DNA of 64,000 nt from Actinomycetes bacterium (GTDB lineage: Bacteria > Actinomycetota > Actinomycetes > Nanopelagicales > Nanopelagicaceae), in NCBI GenBank assembly GCA_947383695.1, contig OX376642.1, positions 992,001 to 1,056,000 of the forward strand, read 5' to 3'. The notes below the pieces were generated by a model. That model was not told the DNA's origin. It saw only the letters and a program-made list of their open reading frames with translations, and did no database searches. Below, one piece after another: positions 35,589 to 46,089 of the stretch (the first letter of the stretch is position 1; each line of letters starts with the position of its first letter). The position numbers and the translations under genes were made by a program.

Positions 35589-38167
35589 GCTTGTGGCAAT
35601 GCTGCAAGAGCTGCGGTGATTCGTTCAATATCTGCAGTTGTCTTTTCAAGACGCTCGCGAATTTCTACAACAACATTGTCAGGTGCCTTTGCCATAAAGC
35701 CTTGATTGTTCAACTTAACTTCAGCGGTTTGCTTATCCTTTGTAGCTGTTGCTAAATCCTTTTCAAGGCGTGCACGCTCTGCAACAACATCGATCGATCC
35801 TGTTAAGTCGAATTCGATTGTTACTCCAGCGGCTTCACACTTTGCACTTGGCGTAATCTCCCCAAGCTCCATTCGGACTACAAAAGCAACCGCTGATGCG
35901 TACTTCGCGATATCGCCTGTAGCCACTATTCGACCAGGAATCTTCAGTGAGGTCTTAATACCTTGATCATTACGGAAACGACGAACTTCGGTAATGATCT
36001 CCTGTAGCTGAGCGATCAGACTTTCAGCCTTTTTATCGATATGAGCAGCATTTGCTACAGGCCACTGTGCAACGACTAGGGACTCTCCCCCGGTAAGCGT
36101 GGTCCACATTTGCTCTGTAATAAATGGCATTACTGGGTGCATCAAACGGAATAGTTGGTCTAGAACATAACCGAGTACTCGCTTAGTACCTTCAGCGTTT
36201 CCGGATGCGAAAGCTTCCTTTGAAAGCTCTAGGTACCAGTCACACAAATCATCCCACGCAAAGTGATACATCAACTCGCATGCACGTGCGTACTCGTATT
36301 TTTCGAGAAGATCTGTAACCTCAGAAACAGTTTCAGATAAACGGCTAAGAATCCACTTATCAATTGCATTCAAAGAATCAATCGCTGGTAGATCACCTGA
36401 AACAGTTGCACCGTTCATCATCGCAAAACGGGTTGCATTCCATAACTTGGTTGCAAAGTTACGGGATCCGCCGATCCAGTCTTCAGCTAATGCTTGATCT
36501 GTTCCTGGATTTGCACCACGAGCTAATGTGAAGCGAAGTGCATCTGCACCGTACTTATCCATAAACTCAATTGGATCAATTACATTTCCACGACTCTTAG
36601 ACATCTTCTTACCAAATTGGTCACGTACAAGACCGTGCAACATGATTGTTTTAAATGGTGGAACACCATCCATAGCAAATGTTGACATCATCATCATGCG
36701 AACAACCCAGAAGAACAAAATGTCATAACCAGTTACAAGAACTGATGTTGGGTAGAACTTTGCAAGATCTGCTGATTTTTCAGGCCAACCAAAGGTAGAA
36801 AACGCCCACTGGCCAGATGAGAACCAGGTATCGAGTACATCTGAATCTTGTGTCCAACCAGCAGGAGCGGTTTCATCGGGGCCTACAACTACAACCTCAC
36901 CATCTGGTCCATACCAAACAGGAATTCTGTGTCCCCACCACAACTGACGTGAAATACACCAGTCATGCATGTTGTCTACCCACTCGAAGTAACGTGGAGC
37001 AAGTGCTTCAGGTTCAATCTTTACAGCACCGCTGCGAACAGCATCTGCCGATGCCTTTGCCATTGGTTCAACCTTTACAAACCACTGCTTTGATAAGCGT
37101 GGCTCAATAGTTGTATCGCAACGAGAGCAATGTCCAACAGCGTGCATGTATGGACGCTTTTCAGCAACAATTCGTCCAAGCTCTTTCAACTTTGCAACTA
37201 CCGCAACTCGAGCTTCAAAACGATCCATGCCATCAAACTCTGTGCCAGTTCCATCCATGATTCCATGCTCATTCATGATCACCACGAATGGCACGTTGTG
37301 GCGCATGGCCATTTCAAAGTCATTTGGATCATGAGCCGCTGTTACTTTGACTGCTCCGGTTCCAAAATCAGGGTCCACTAATTCATCGGCAATAATCGGA
37401 ATCATTCGATTAACAAGTGGAAGCAAAACTTCCGTTCCAATCATGTGCTTGTAACGCGGATCATCAGGGTGAACTGCGACAGCGCCATCGCCCATCATTG
37501 TTTCGGCGCGAGTTGTCGCAACAACAATGCTTTGCTCGCCATCGCCATATCGAACAGATACAAATTCTCCTGCATCATCTTGATGCTCTACTTCAATATC
37601 TGACAACGCTGTTAAACAACGTGGACACCAGTTAATGATTCGCTCTGCGCGATAAATTAAACCTGCGTCATACATACGCTTGAAAATAGTTACTACTGCC
37701 TTGGACATACCTTCATCCATTGTGAAGCGTTCACGAGACCAGTCGACAGATGAACCAAGTCGCTTCATCTGTTCAAGAATCGCACCGCCAGATTCCTCTT
37801 TCCACTCCCACACTTTTTTAACAAACTCTTCGCGTCCTAGATCATGACGCGACTTACCTGATGCAGCTAACTGCTTTTCAACAACGTTTTGTGTTGCGAT
37901 ACCGGCGTGATCCATTCCTGGAAGCCACAACACTTCAAATCCCTGCATGCGCTTCATACGTGACAAACAATCCTGCAATGTTTGATCCAGCGCGTGACCA
38001 ATATGCAGAACACCTGTCACATTGGGAGGAGGTAGAACAATTGAAAAGGCTTCTTTCGCTGAGTTTGCATTTGCGGTGAAATATCCAGCGCTCATCCACT
38101 TTTCATACAATGGAGATTCAATCTCGGCTGGCGAGAAGGTTGAGGCTAATTCACGGCTTGAAGACAT
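35585..38167 (-). CDS. valS: Valyl-tRNA synthetase
   Basis: An 860-residue class I synthetase. It has [17 protein letters not shown] (HIGH near residue 57), an editing domain with [19 protein letters not shown] near residue 520, an anticodon-binding region and a C-terminal coiled coil ([19 protein letters not shown]). It charges tRNA-Val. A leaderless promoter lies just upstream, so the valS-folC-DUF4233 set has its own start besides any read-through from clpX. Confidence 0.96.
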   Translation of the reverse strand: MSSSRELASTFSPAEIESPLYEKWMSAGYFTANANSAKEAFSIVLPPPNVTGVLHIGHALDQTLQDCLSRMKRMQGFEVLWLPGMDHAGIATQNVVEKQLAASGKSRHDLGREEFVKKVWEWKEESGGAILEQMKRLGSSVDWSRERFTMDEGMSKAVVTIFKRMYDAGLIYRAERIINWCPRCLTALSDIEVEHQDDAGEFVSVRYGDGEQSIVVATTRAETMMGDGAVAVHPDDPRYKHMIGTEVLLPLVNRMIPIIADELVDPDFGTGAVKVTAAHDPNDFEMAMRHNVPFVVIMNEHGIMDGTGTEFDGMDRFEARVAVVAKLKELGRIVAEKRPYMHAVGHCSRCDTTIEPRLSKQWFVKVEPMAKASADAVRSGAVKIEPEALAPRYFEWVDNMHDWCISRQLWWGHRIPVWYGPDGEVVVVGPDETAPAGWTQDSDVLDTWFSSGQWAFSTFGWPEKSADLAKFYPTSVLVTGYDILFFWVVRMMMMSTFAMDGVPPFKTIMLHGLVRDQFGKKMSKSRGNVIDPIEFMDKYGADALRFTLARGANPGTDQALAEDWIGGSRNFATKLWNATRFAMMNGATVSGDLPAIDSLNAIDKWILSRLSETVSEVTDLLEKYEYARACELMYHFAWDDLCDWYLELSKEAFASGNAEGTKRVLGYVLDQLFRLMHPVMPFITEQMWTTLTGGESLVVAQWPVANAAHIDKKAESLIAQLQEIITEVRRFRNDQGIKTSLKIPGRIVATGDIAKYASAVAFVVRMELGEITPSAKCEAAGVTIEFDLTGSIDVVAERARLEKDLATATKDKQTAEVKLNNQGFMAKAPDNVVVEIRERLEKTTADIERITAALAALPQA

Positions 38168-38174
38168 AGTGCGC

Positions 38175-38180
38175 AGTCTA
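38175..38180 (-). promoter_or_regulatory. -10 element, leaderless promoter of valS
   Basis: TAGACT on the minus strand, seven bases before ATG 38167, in the gap after clpX. Confidence 0.6.
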
Positions 38181-38182
38181 GA

Positions 38183-39469
38183 TTATGCGCTCTTCTCCTC
38201 TTGACCTTTTTGTCCGCGTGAGCGTTTTGGACCTGTGTGATTAATCAATGTTGGCGCTCCCCCAGAGGTGATGCACTCTTTGGTGATAATCACCTTTTCT
38301 ACATCTGTACGGCTTGGAACGTCATACATAACGGTTAATAGGACAGATTCCATGATTGCGCGAAGTCCACGTGCACCAGTACCACGTTCCTGTGCAAGAT
38401 CTGCGATCGCATCAAGTGCTTCTGCATCAAATTCAAGCTGAACATGATCCAAATCAAAGAGGCGCTGATACTGCTTAACCAGTGCGTTCTTTGGCTCTGT
38501 CAAAATCTGCATTAGAGCTGGCTTATCAAGGTTTTCAACACTTGTAAGAACTGGAAGGCGGCCAATGAACTCTGGAATCATTCCAAACTTCAAAAGATCT
38601 TCCGGCATTACATCGGCAAAGATGTCCTTGCGGTTCTTATCTGCAGCATCTTGCAAAGTTGCGTTGAAACCAACACCAGACTTACCGACGCGAGATTCGA
38701 TGATCTTTTCAAGACCGGCAAAAGCTCCACCAACGATAAACAAAACATTTGTTGTATCAATTTGAATGAACTCTTGGTGTGGGTGCTTACGACCGCCCTG
38801 TGGTGGAACAGATGCAACTGTTCCTTCAAGAATCTTTAGCAACGCTTGCTGAACACCTTCACCTGAAACATCGCGGGTAATTGATGGGTTCTCAGATTTG
38901 CGAGCAACCTTATCGATTTCATCGATGTAGATAATTCCTGTTTCAGCTTTTTTGACATCGTAATCAGCAGCTTGCAAAAGCTTGAGCAAAATGTTCTCAA
39001 CATCTTCGCCGACATAACCAGCCTCAGTTAGCGCTGTTGCATCTGCAATCGCAAATGGAACATTGAGCATACGTGCCAAAGTTTGCGCCATAAGTGTCTT
39101 GCCGCAACCAGTTGGTCCGAGCATCAAAATGTTTGACTTAGCTAATTCAATTGAATCTTCGCGACCACTGTCGCCGCTTTGTACACGCTTGTAATGGTTG
39201 TAGACGGCAACAGAGAGTGACTTCTTTGCGCGATCTTGTCCGATCACATACTGGTCTAAGAATTCAAAGATTGCTTGAGGCTTTGGAAGCTCTGAAAGAC
39301 CAAGTGAGTTTGCTTCGCTGAGCTCTTCAACGATGATTTCGTTACAGAGTTCAATACATTCATCACAGATATAAACGCCAGGACCGGCGATGAGCTTCTT
39401 AACCTGCTTCTGAGTCTTGCCGCAGAAGGAGCACTTTAGAAGATCGCTTGTTTCACCGATTCTTGTCAT
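38183..39469 (-). CDS. clpX: ATP-dependent Clp protease ATP-binding subunit ClpX
   Basis: A 428-residue AAA+ unfoldase. The N-terminal zinc finger ([16 protein letters not shown]) binds adaptors. Walker A is [15 protein letters not shown], Walker B is [11 protein letters not shown], and the sensor regions follow. The C-terminus is Lys/Arg-rich. It feeds unfolded proteins to the ClpP1P2 peptidase encoded upstream. An MFS gene separates it from clpP2, and its own leaderless promoter makes it independent of the clpP transcript. Confidence 0.96.
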   Translation of the reverse strand: MTRIGETSDLLKCSFCGKTQKQVKKLIAGPGVYICDECIELCNEIIVEELSEANSLGLSELPKPQAIFEFLDQYVIGQDRAKKSLSVAVYNHYKRVQSGDSGREDSIELAKSNILMLGPTGCGKTLMAQTLARMLNVPFAIADATALTEAGYVGEDVENILLKLLQAADYDVKKAETGIIYIDEIDKVARKSENPSITRDVSGEGVQQALLKILEGTVASVPPQGGRKHPHQEFIQIDTTNVLFIVGGAFAGLEKIIESRVGKSGVGFNATLQDAADKNRKDIFADVMPEDLLKFGMIPEFIGRLPVLTSVENLDKPALMQILTEPKNALVKQYQRLFDLDHVQLEFDAEALDAIADLAQERGTGARGLRAIMESVLLTVMYDVPSRTDVEKVIITKECITSGGAPTLINHTGPKRSRGQKGQEEKSA

Positions 39470-39475
39470 GCCTGA

Positions 39476-39481
39476 AGTTTA
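39476..39481 (-). promoter_or_regulatory. -10 element, leaderless promoter of clpX
   Basis: TAAACT on the minus strand, six bases before ATG 39469. Confidence 0.6.
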
Positions 39482-39516
39482 GATTCTGCGAGGGCTTTAC
39501 GCTTGGGTTTTTACGC

Positions 39517-40770
39517 TTACTTCTGTTCGCCGAGAGAATAATCAGCATCATTTTCTTTCTTTGGCATCTTCATATCCTTAACGCCAGGTACTCGAAGGAT
39601 CGCTAAGCCGATAAGCACATGGAAAATCGAAGCTCCAATTAGTAACTCTTTTTCGCCAAAGAGGGCAACAGCTGGACCAATTAATGCCATACCAATCGGC
39701 ATTAATCCAGCAGTTCCCATGTGATCAATTGAAAAGACTCGACCCTGTAGATGCGCAGGAACTTCTCGTTGTACCGCAGAGGACCACCATGCTTCCCAAG
39801 GCCCCACTGAAAAACCTGCGAACAAGTATGCAATCACAATAAAGGTTCCGGAAATTGGGAAAACCAAAGCTAAAGGTGCAATGACAATAAACATCCAGAC
39901 AAAGATTGAAACATAGCCTTCATGCTTGACCTTTATCTTGACGCACAAGATTGCAGAGATGATCGAACCGACAGAAAATGCTGCAGCAGATAAAGCAAAT
40001 GGAGTATTGGAATCAAACTCACGGCGCGTAATGACCGGCAACAAAACTGTTTCAGCAGCGATCACAACCATTAGCTGAAGTGATGCCATAACAATCATGG
40101 CGCCGATCCAAGGAATGTCTCGAACTGTGCGCAGACCTTCTTTAAGCTCAGTAAAGAAAGGCTCTTGTTTGCGCTTATCGCTGCTGATGTCCTCTTGGAT
40201 CTTAAATAAAAAGTAGGTACCAATCGCAAAGGCACATGCGGTGAAGATAAAGGTAAATCGTCCACCAACTAGGAAAACCGCTGCTCCCCCGATACCTGGG
40301 CCAATGATCGTTGCACCTTTAGTACTGATGTTTCGAGCAACATTTGCCGCCGGAAGTTTTTCATCAGGAACAAGGCTTGGAACAATTGCACCAGCTGCTG
40401 CGGCACCAAATGCATCACCAAGACCCATGAGAAAAACTGCAAGACCTAATAGGTAATGAGGCATCGATGGTGCAGAGACAAACACCATTGAAATAACGAC
40501 AGCTGATCTAAATAAATCGGCCCCGATCATCACATTTCGTCGAGGTAAACGATCAGCCCACACGCCAGCAAAAGGAGCAAAAACAACGCCAGATAAAACA
40601 CGTGCGCCAAGAATTAAACCTAAAGTTGTTGCTGTACCACCTGCATCTAGAACTGTTACTGCAAGCGCAATTGGAAAAGCAGAAGCTCCGAAAACAAAGA
40701 TTGTGTTAGATAACCAAAAGAGCCGGTACCCCTTGTATGACCAAAGGGAGCCCGGCTCAAATAGTTTCAC
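39517..40770 (-). CDS. Major facilitator superfamily transporter
   Basis: A 417-residue protein with about twelve membrane segments. The loop after the second helix reads GVWADRLPRRNVMI, the MFS signature A region, in the style of drug/macrolide exporters (DHA3-like). The substrate is unknown. The start is GTG at 40770, 16 bases after the clpP2 stop. Its place between clpP2 and clpX is unusual; a link to the protease is not implied. Confidence 0.82.
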   Translation of the reverse strand: MKLFEPGSLWSYKGYRLFWLSNTIFVFGASAFPIALAVTVLDAGGTATTLGLILGARVLSGVVFAPFAGVWADRLPRRNVMIGADLFRSAVVISMVFVSAPSMPHYLLGLAVFLMGLGDAFGAAAAGAIVPSLVPDEKLPAANVARNISTKGATIIGPGIGGAAVFLVGGRFTFIFTACAFAIGTYFLFKIQEDISSDKRKQEPFFTELKEGLRTVRDIPWIGAMIVMASLQLMVVIAAETVLLPVITRREFDSNTPFALSAAAFSVGSIISAILCVKIKVKHEGYVSIFVWMFIVIAPLALVFPISGTFIVIAYLFAGFSVGPWEAWWSSAVQREVPAHLQGRVFSIDHMGTAGLMPIGMALIGPAVALFGEKELLIGASIFHVLIGLAILRVPGVKDMKMPKKENDADYSLGEQK

Positions 40771-40786
40771 GCAAAAATAGAAGTGT

Positions 40787-41407
40787 TTACTTCTTTGCCT
40801 TTCGTGATGCTAGAACTTGATCGATGATTCCGTACTCAACAGCCTCTGTTGCGGTAAGAATCTTGTCGCGCTCAATGTCCTTGCGAATCTCTTCAGCTGA
40901 CTTAACAACGTGACGAGACAAGAGATCTTCCTGCAAGCGAGTGATGCGATCGATTTCACGAGCTTGGATTTCGATATCTGATGCCTGTCCGCCACCTTCA
41001 GAAGATGGTTGGTGAATCAAAATACGTGAGTGCTCAAGGGCGTAACGCTTGCCCTTTGCGCCACCAGCAAGGATGACCGCTGCTGCAGATGCTGCTTGAC
41101 CTAAACAAATTGTGCTGATGTCTGGGCGAACAAACTGCATAGTGTCGTAAATAGCTGTTAGCGCTGTAAATGATCCACCAGGTGAGTTGATGTAGATCAT
41201 GATGTCGCGATCTGGATCCATAGATTCCAGAGTCAAAAGCTGAGCCATAACATCGTTTGCAACGGTGTCATCAATTGGCTGACCTAAGAAAATAATGCGC
41301 TCTTCGAAAAGCTTTGTATATGGATCTTGACGCTTGTATCCATACGCTGTCTTTTCTTCAACAGTTGGAAGAACGTAGCGCGATGTAATCTCTTGAATGT
41401 TTTTCAT
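40787..41407 (-). CDS. clpP2: ATP-dependent Clp protease proteolytic subunit (second copy)
   Basis: A 206-residue serine peptidase. The nucleophile lies in [14 protein letters not shown] and the active-site His in [30 protein letters not shown] marks the oxyanion region. In Actinobacteria ClpP1 and ClpP2 form a mixed 14-mer that works with ClpX and ClpC. It overlaps clpP1 by one base (TAATG). By order after tig this corresponds to ClpP2. Confidence 0.94.
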   Translation of the reverse strand: MKNIQEITSRYVLPTVEEKTAYGYKRQDPYTKLFEERIIFLGQPIDDTVANDVMAQLLTLESMDPDRDIMIYINSPGGSFTALTAIYDTMQFVRPDISTICLGQAASAAAVILAGGAKGKRYALEHSRILIHQPSSEGGGQASDIEIQAREIDRITRLQEDLLSRHVVKSAEEIRKDIERDKILTATEAVEYGIIDQVLASRKAKK

Positions 41408-42000
41408 TACGCTTTTCCTCCAGTGATCTGTCCCAATGATGTGACAACGTGATCGACAAAACCATAATCCTTTGCATCCTTTGCATTGAACCAGTTATCG
41501 CGATCTGAATCAGCAAGAATCTTTTCCAGAGTTTGTCCTGTGTGCAAAGCATTTAACTCAGACAGTGTCTGCTTTGTAATAGCCATCTGCTCTGCCTGAA
41601 TACGAATATCAATCGCTGTTCCACCGATTCCACCAAGTGGTTGGTGCATCAAGATACGTGAGCTGTTGGTTGCGTAACGCTTGCCCTTTGTTCCTGATGT
41701 AAGAAGGAACTGACCCATTGAAGCGGCCATTCCGAAAGTTACAGTTGCAACATCATTTGGAATTAACTCCATTGTGTCGTAGACAGCCATTCCAGCTGTC
41801 ACAGATCCACCAGGAGAGTTGATGTACAAGAAAATATCTTTCTTTGGATCTAGTGAAGAAAGAAGGAGAAGTTGAGCGCACACCATGTTTGCCATGTCGT
41901 CGCGGACTTCACCTGACAAGAAAACAATCCGCTCTTCAAGTAGGCGGTTGTAAATCTGGTCCTTCATTTTGCTATCTGTCTCCACTGATGGGCCTCCCAT
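41407..42000 (-). CDS. clpP1: ATP-dependent Clp protease proteolytic subunit (first copy)
   Basis: A 197-residue serine peptidase with [14 protein letters not shown] (nucleophile), [13 protein letters not shown] (His) and [18 protein letters not shown]. It is the partner of ClpP2 in the mixed peptidase. A TTG nine codons upstream is possible, but AGGTAAAAAAT directly before ATG 42000 supports the shorter form. It follows tig after 113 bases, the usual actinobacterial layout. Confidence 0.94.
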   Translation of the reverse strand: MGGPSVETDSKMKDQIYNRLLEERIVFLSGEVRDDMANMVCAQLLLLSSLDPKKDIFLYINSPGGSVTAGMAVYDTMELIPNDVATVTFGMAASMGQFLLTSGTKGKRYATNSSRILMHQPLGGIGGTAIDIRIQAEQMAITKQTLSELNALHTGQTLEKILADSDRDNWFNAKDAKDYGFVDHVVTSLGQITGGKA

Positions 42001-42113
42001 ATTTTTTACCTGTAGTGACCCTAACAATTAAGCAGGCCAAATGCTTCCCGATTAGGTGAAATAGATGCGTGAACCGTGCCGTGTTCGCTGTAGGCGGAGA
42101 AGGTCGAGAGTTT

Positions 42114-43412
42114 TTACGCCTCTTCGACTAGATCAGCAGGGTTCGCAGCCTTTGGTGCGAGCGCCTCAAGATCAATCACATTGCCTGATGCATCTTTAAC
42201 GGTGATGCGTCCAAGCACAGATGCGAGCGCCTTTGCACGAGTTACCTCGGCAACTAGTTGCTGAATCTGTCCAGCCTTCTGAAGCTCCTCGGCAAACTGC
42301 TGTGGTGCCATTCCATAACGCTGTGATGTACGAACCAAGTACTCGGTTAATTCAATCTCAGTGATCTGAACATCTTCAGCCTGAACAATCGCATCAAGAA
42401 GGAAATCTGATTTCAAAGATGCACGAACCTGGCCATCAACTTCAGCACGGTGCTCGGCATCTTCCATGCGACCTTCGCCCTCGAGGTGATCATTAACCTC
42501 AAGTTCGACCAAGTTATCTGGAACTGGAATCTCATTATCTGCAAGCAACTTCTCAACTAGACGGTCACGTGCTTGTGCACCTTGTTCCATCTTCTTGACG
42601 CGCTCTAGACGAACAACAAAATCTGCCTTTAGCTCAGCAAGTGTGTCGAACTCAGATGCAAGCTTTGCGAAAGCATCATCAACTGGTGGAAGCTCGCGCT
42701 CCTTAACAGCCTTAACTGTTGCCTTTACCTCGCCCTTTTCGCCTTCTTGCTGTCCAACCAGTTGGGTTTCAAACTGCTTTACATCGCCGGCCTTCATTCC
42801 GATCAAGATCTCATCGAGACCATCGATCATCTTGTCTGAACCAACTTCGTAAGAAATATCATTTGCTTGTCCGCCATCAACTTCAGCACCATCAATAAAG
42901 GCTGTCATATCAAGTGTTGCAAAGTCACCCATCTTGATCTCGCGCTCAACAGTTGTAAGTGTTCCAAAACGTGTACGCAAAGATTCGATCTGCTCATCAA
43001 CATCTGAATCCTCAACCTTCACATCATCAACTTCGATTGTGATCTTTGAGAAATCAGGAAGCTTTACCTCTGGGCGAATATCAACCTCAACGGTGAAAAC
43101 AAGCTTGTCCTTATCAACAAACTCTTTAACATCTACTTCTGGGCGACCAATAACAGCAACCTTGTGTTCGCGAGCTGCTTGACCGTAAAACTCTGGAAGA
43201 GCTGAGTTGATTGCCTCATCGATAACAGCTCCACGACCTACGCGCTGATCAATCATTGCTGCAGGAATTTTTCCTTTACGGAAACCAGGGATGTTTACCT
43301 GTGCAGCTACCTTCTTATATGCAACAGCTACATGTGACTCAAGCTCAGAGTAAGCAACTTCAACATCAAGACGAACGCGAGTTGGAGATAGAACTTCTAC
43401 TGAACTTTTCAC
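42114..43412 (-). CDS. tig: Trigger factor
   Basis: A 432-residue ribosome-bound chaperone. The N-terminal domain carries the ribosome-docking signature PGFRKGKIP (near residue 42). A central FKBP-type prolyl isomerase domain (MGDFATLDMTAFIDG) and a helical C-terminal domain follow. The start is GTG at 43412 with AGGAG upstream. It lies before clpP1-clpP2, so folding and degradation of new proteins are encoded together. Confidence 0.95.
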   Translation of the reverse strand: MKSSVEVLSPTRVRLDVEVAYSELESHVAVAYKKVAAQVNIPGFRKGKIPAAMIDQRVGRGAVIDEAINSALPEFYGQAAREHKVAVIGRPEVDVKEFVDKDKLVFTVEVDIRPEVKLPDFSKITIEVDDVKVEDSDVDEQIESLRTRFGTLTTVEREIKMGDFATLDMTAFIDGAEVDGGQANDISYEVGSDKMIDGLDEILIGMKAGDVKQFETQLVGQQEGEKGEVKATVKAVKERELPPVDDAFAKLASEFDTLAELKADFVVRLERVKKMEQGAQARDRLVEKLLADNEIPVPDNLVELEVNDHLEGEGRMEDAEHRAEVDGQVRASLKSDFLLDAIVQAEDVQITEIELTEYLVRTSQRYGMAPQQFAEELQKAGQIQQLVAEVTRAKALASVLGRITVKDASGNVIDLEALAPKAANPADLVEEA

Positions 43413-43455
43413 TAAGTGCTCCTAGGTGGATGTGGTGAGTACCGAGACAAACTGG

Positions 43456-43528
43456 TCGGGGCGGGGAGATTCGAACTCCCGATCTCCTGCTCCCAAAGCA
43501 GGCGCGCTAGCCACTACGCTACGCCCCG
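43456..43528 (-). tRNA. tRNA-Pro (anticodon TGG)
   Basis: A cloverleaf with acceptor CGGGGCG/CGCCCCG, anticodon stem CCTGC/GCAGG with loop TTTGGGA, and T-arm AGTTCGAAT. The 3' CCA is encoded at 43453-43455. It lies 43 bases upstream of tig on the same strand. Confidence 0.94.
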
Positions 43529-43600
43529 AGGCGCAAGGATGGAGTCTAAACCAGATTTCGCACTCTGATTACCGACCCAGTACCTTTAGCCCATGCACCC

Positions 43601-43671
43601 GCGGGTGTAGCTCAATGGTAGAGCCCCAGCCTTCCAAGCTGGCCATGCCGGTTCGATCCCGGTCACCCGCT
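43601..43671 (+). tRNA. tRNA-Gly (anticodon TCC)
   Basis: A cloverleaf with acceptor GCGGGTG/CACCCGC, anticodon stem CCAGC/GCTGG with loop CTTCCAA, and T-arm GGTTCGATC. CCA is encoded (43672-43674). It ends only six bases from the 3' end of the converging collagen-like gene. Confidence 0.94.
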
Positions 43672-43680
43672 CCAGATTGT

Positions 43681-44742
43681 TTATCCGATAGATCCAACCT
43701 TATTCACGAGGGCCTTCCCACTAAAAGTCAGCAGATTGAGACTGGTTGCGCCGTATTGATCCACGGCTCTCAACTTTAAGGTTGTTGTTGAACTGCACAC
43801 GATTTTTCCAATCATCATAAATTCATAGTGACGGCGTCCAAGACCATTAATAAATGCGTGTGAATCTGATGCAAATACTTGGTAACTCAAACTTCCACCA
43901 CTGGCTACCAATTGCATACCTACATAAGTTTGATCTAATGACTCTGGCGCGAATGTTCCGTCGACCATGATCGTAAACGTATATGAACCAGTCTCCAGAG
44001 AGATAAAGTTTGAGGATTCACTTGTTCCAAGATTCTGATTGGTAGAAAGCATCCAACTTGGAATATCCACAAAATATGAGATTGAGGAAGCGGATGTTCC
44101 TGCTGCACCCGTAGCACCAGTCGCTCCTGTATCACCCTTTACACCTTGAATACCTTGAGCTCCTGTCGCACCTGTATCTCCTTTGATTCCTTGAATTCCT
44201 TGTGCTCCTTGTGGACCAGTTGCCCCTGTTGGACCTTGAACTCCCGCTGCACCTGTTACACCGGTTTCACCTGTGTCACCTTTAGGACCCGCAGCACCAG
44301 TCGCTCCTGTTGCACCAGTTAATCCTTGAGTGCCTTGCGCTCCTTGTGGACCGGTTGCACCTATTGGGCCACGATCACCAGTTGCACCTTTCTCACCTGT
44401 AGCGCCCTTATCTCCCTTGGGACCAGTAGGTCCCATCGCACCTGATTCACCGATCACATTTGCAACGACAGGAATTTCATTTGCACGAAGCGACGTTGTA
44501 ACTTTCCAAACACCCTTTGTCTTTGGGCCATAAAGATTTAAGTTCTTAGTATCAATATAGAAATCACCATTGATTCCTAATGTTTTCGCCGGAACACCTG
44601 CACCACTAAGGATTGTGTTAACTACCGTTGTTGGAGTAGGACCAGCTGCTTTTGTACTTGTTTTTTCACCCGCAATTGCTGACGGAAGTACTGCAAGTGA
44701 AAATGCCAGAGTGATTGCTACTAAAGATCTGCTGCCTTTCAT
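43681..44742 (-). CDS. Secreted collagen-like repeat protein
   Basis: A 353-residue exported protein. Residues 1-24 form a signal peptide ([13 protein letters not shown]). Residues about 45-95 hold the module [20 protein letters not shown] that often precedes bacterial collagen repeats. Residues 101-217 are 39 uninterrupted Gly-X-Y triplets rich in GAT, GDT and GPQ. A beta-rich C-terminal domain of about 135 residues may act as a trimer head. It probably forms a surface triple helix. X and Y are mostly Ala, Thr, Gln and Lys, with few prolines, as in bacterial collagens. Confidence 0.88.
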   Translation of the reverse strand: MKGSRSLVAITLAFSLAVLPSAIAGEKTSTKAAGPTPTTVVNTILSGAGVPAKTLGINGDFYIDTKNLNLYGPKTKGVWKVTTSLRANEIPVVANVIGESGAMGPTGPKGDKGATGEKGATGDRGPIGATGPQGAQGTQGLTGATGATGAAGPKGDTGETGVTGAAGVQGPTGATGPQGAQGIQGIKGDTGATGAQGIQGVKGDTGATGATGAAGTSASSISYFVDIPSWMLSTNQNLGTSESSNFISLETGSYTFTIMVDGTFAPESLDQTYVGMQLVASGGSLSYQVFASDSHAFINGLGRRHYEFMMIGKIVCSSTTTLKLRAVDQYGATSLNLLTFSGKALVNKVGSIG

Positions 44743-44977
44743 GGGTCACCAAAATTTCTGTGTGGGGATTTAAGTGTGAACCTGTGAAAATTCCGAGCGA
44801 ATAAGGGTTTCGGCAGGGGGTTTATGCGTAGGTGTAAGGAAATCCCCGCATAAAAATATCTATTTCTCTGAGGGTGTTTTCAGGTTCAGTGGCTAAAATC
44901 CCCAGCATGAACCTGTTCATTACGGGTAGTCGATGACGAGGGGTCAGGGCTAGAACTACTAACGAGAGGACATACAT

Positions 44978-45544
44978 ATGTCATCAAAGAAGAGAGTGGC
45001 AGCGGTTGCAATCACTATTGCTGCATTGACTGCTGGATCAATTGGAGTTGCGTCAGCACATGATGCAGCAGGTAAGGGTGCAGCAAAGACAACAATTCTT
45101 GCTGAACTTGTAAAGGCTGGAACAATCACACAAGCACAAGCTGATGCGATTACAAAGAAGTTTGATGATTTCAAAGCAACCATGGATGCAAACAAGGCAG
45201 CTAACCAGGCTGCTCGCGATGCACATCATGCAGCGGTAGAGGCACTTGTTGCTTCAACCATCGGAATTGATGCAGCAACAATTAAGTCGCGCCTTGCAGC
45301 AGGTGAAACTCTTGGAGCGATTGCAGGAACAAAGAAGGCTGCACTCATTACAGCACTTGTTGCTTTTGAGACAAAGGAGATTGATGCTCGCGTGACAGCT
45401 GGCACATTGACCGCAGCTCAGGCAACAACTCTTAAGGCAAACCTGACAGATCATGTAACCAAGATGGTTGATTCTGTTAAGGGCCCTAAGGATGGAAAAG
45501 GCCCAATGGGAATGGGTGGTCACGGTAAGGGCAAGCGCCACTAA
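44978..45544 (+). CDS. Secreted Ala-rich protein with repeat motif
   Basis: A 188-residue protein with a signal peptide (residues 1-27, ending VASAHD). The mature part is helical and Ala/Thr/Lys-rich. Two copies of an xAGTxTxAQAxx motif (LVKAGTITQAQADAI and VTAGTLTAAQATTL) frame a middle segment IKSRLAAGETLGAIAG. Such motifs are frequent in exported actinobacterial proteins of unknown role. The C-terminus is Gly/Lys/His-rich (GMGGHGKGKRH) and could bind metals or nucleic acid. GAGAGGA before the ATG is a good ribosome site. A terminator follows. Confidence 0.78.
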   Translation: MSSKKRVAAVAITIAALTAGSIGVASAHDAAGKGAAKTTILAELVKAGTITQAQADAITKKFDDFKATMDANKAANQAARDAHHAAVEALVASTIGIDAATIKSRLAAGETLGAIAGTKKAALITALVAFETKEIDARVTAGTLTAAQATTLKANLTDHVTKMVDSVKGPKDGKGPMGMGGHGKGKRH

Positions 45545-45571
45545 GTTGTAAAACACTTCCTCCTAAGAAGT

Positions 45572-45609
45572 AAAAACCCGCCACGTGAGCAATCACTTGG
45601 CGGGTTTTT
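45572..45609 (+). terminator. Rho-independent terminator
   Basis: An inverted repeat AAAAACCCGCCA.GTGA / TCAC.TGGCGGGTTTTT with one mismatch and a GCAA loop, ending in a T-run. It ends the secreted Ala-rich gene before rpiB. Confidence 0.88.
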
Positions 45610-45633
45610 CTCTACCCGTGGCAAGATGCGCAT

Positions 45634-46089
45634 ATGCGCATTCACATTGGTAGCGATCACGCTGGTTTGGAATTGAAGGCAGCTCTTGTTGAGTACTTAC
45701 AGAGCAAAGGTCATGATGTAAAAGACCACGGTCCCCACGAGTATGACGCGGTTGATGATTACCCTGATTTTTGTATTCCTGCAGCGATTGCAACTGTTGC
45801 AGATCCATCATCCCTAGGCATTGTTTTAGGTGGTTCTGGAAATGGCGAGCAGATCGCTGCAAATAAGGTCAAAGGTGTTCGCGCAGTTCTAGCGTGGAGC
45901 GTTGAGACTGCAAAGCTTGGTCGCGATCACAACAATGCAAATGTTGTTGGAATCGGCGGGCGCATGCACTCAATTGATGATTGCAAAGCGATTATCGATG
46001 CGTTTATCGAAACACCGTTCTCAAATGATGAGCGCCATATTCGCAGAATCAACAAGATCGCAAAGTATGAAAATGAAGGTTCGCTCTAA
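45634..46089 (+). CDS. rpiB: Ribose-5-phosphate isomerase B
   Basis: A 151-residue LacAB/RpiB-fold enzyme. GSDHAGLELK opens the protein and LGGSGNGEQIAANKV holds the active-site loop. The loop has Glu72 where the E. coli enzyme has Cys66, the arrangement known from M. tuberculosis RpiB. It interconverts ribose-5-phosphate and ribulose-5-phosphate. CAAGAT six bases before the ATG may be a weak leaderless -10 element. It overlaps trmB tail to tail by four bases. Confidence 0.93.
   Translation: MRIHIGSDHAGLELKAALVEYLQSKGHDVKDHGPHEYDAVDDYPDFCIPAAIATVADPSSLGIVLGGSGNGEQIAANKVKGVRAVLAWSVETAKLGRDHNNANVVGIGGRMHSIDDCKAIIDAFIETPFSNDERHIRRINKIAKYENEGSL

Noticed and set aside
43681-44742. Assembly or low-complexity artefact in the Gly-X-Y region
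   Set aside because: The frame is continuous with an export signal and well-formed flanking domains, and the triplets vary enough to exclude simple repeat error.
45254-45556. Cys-rich minus-strand frame
   Set aside because: It is antisense to the Ala/Thr-rich secreted protein; the cysteines come from GCA/ACA codons read backwards.
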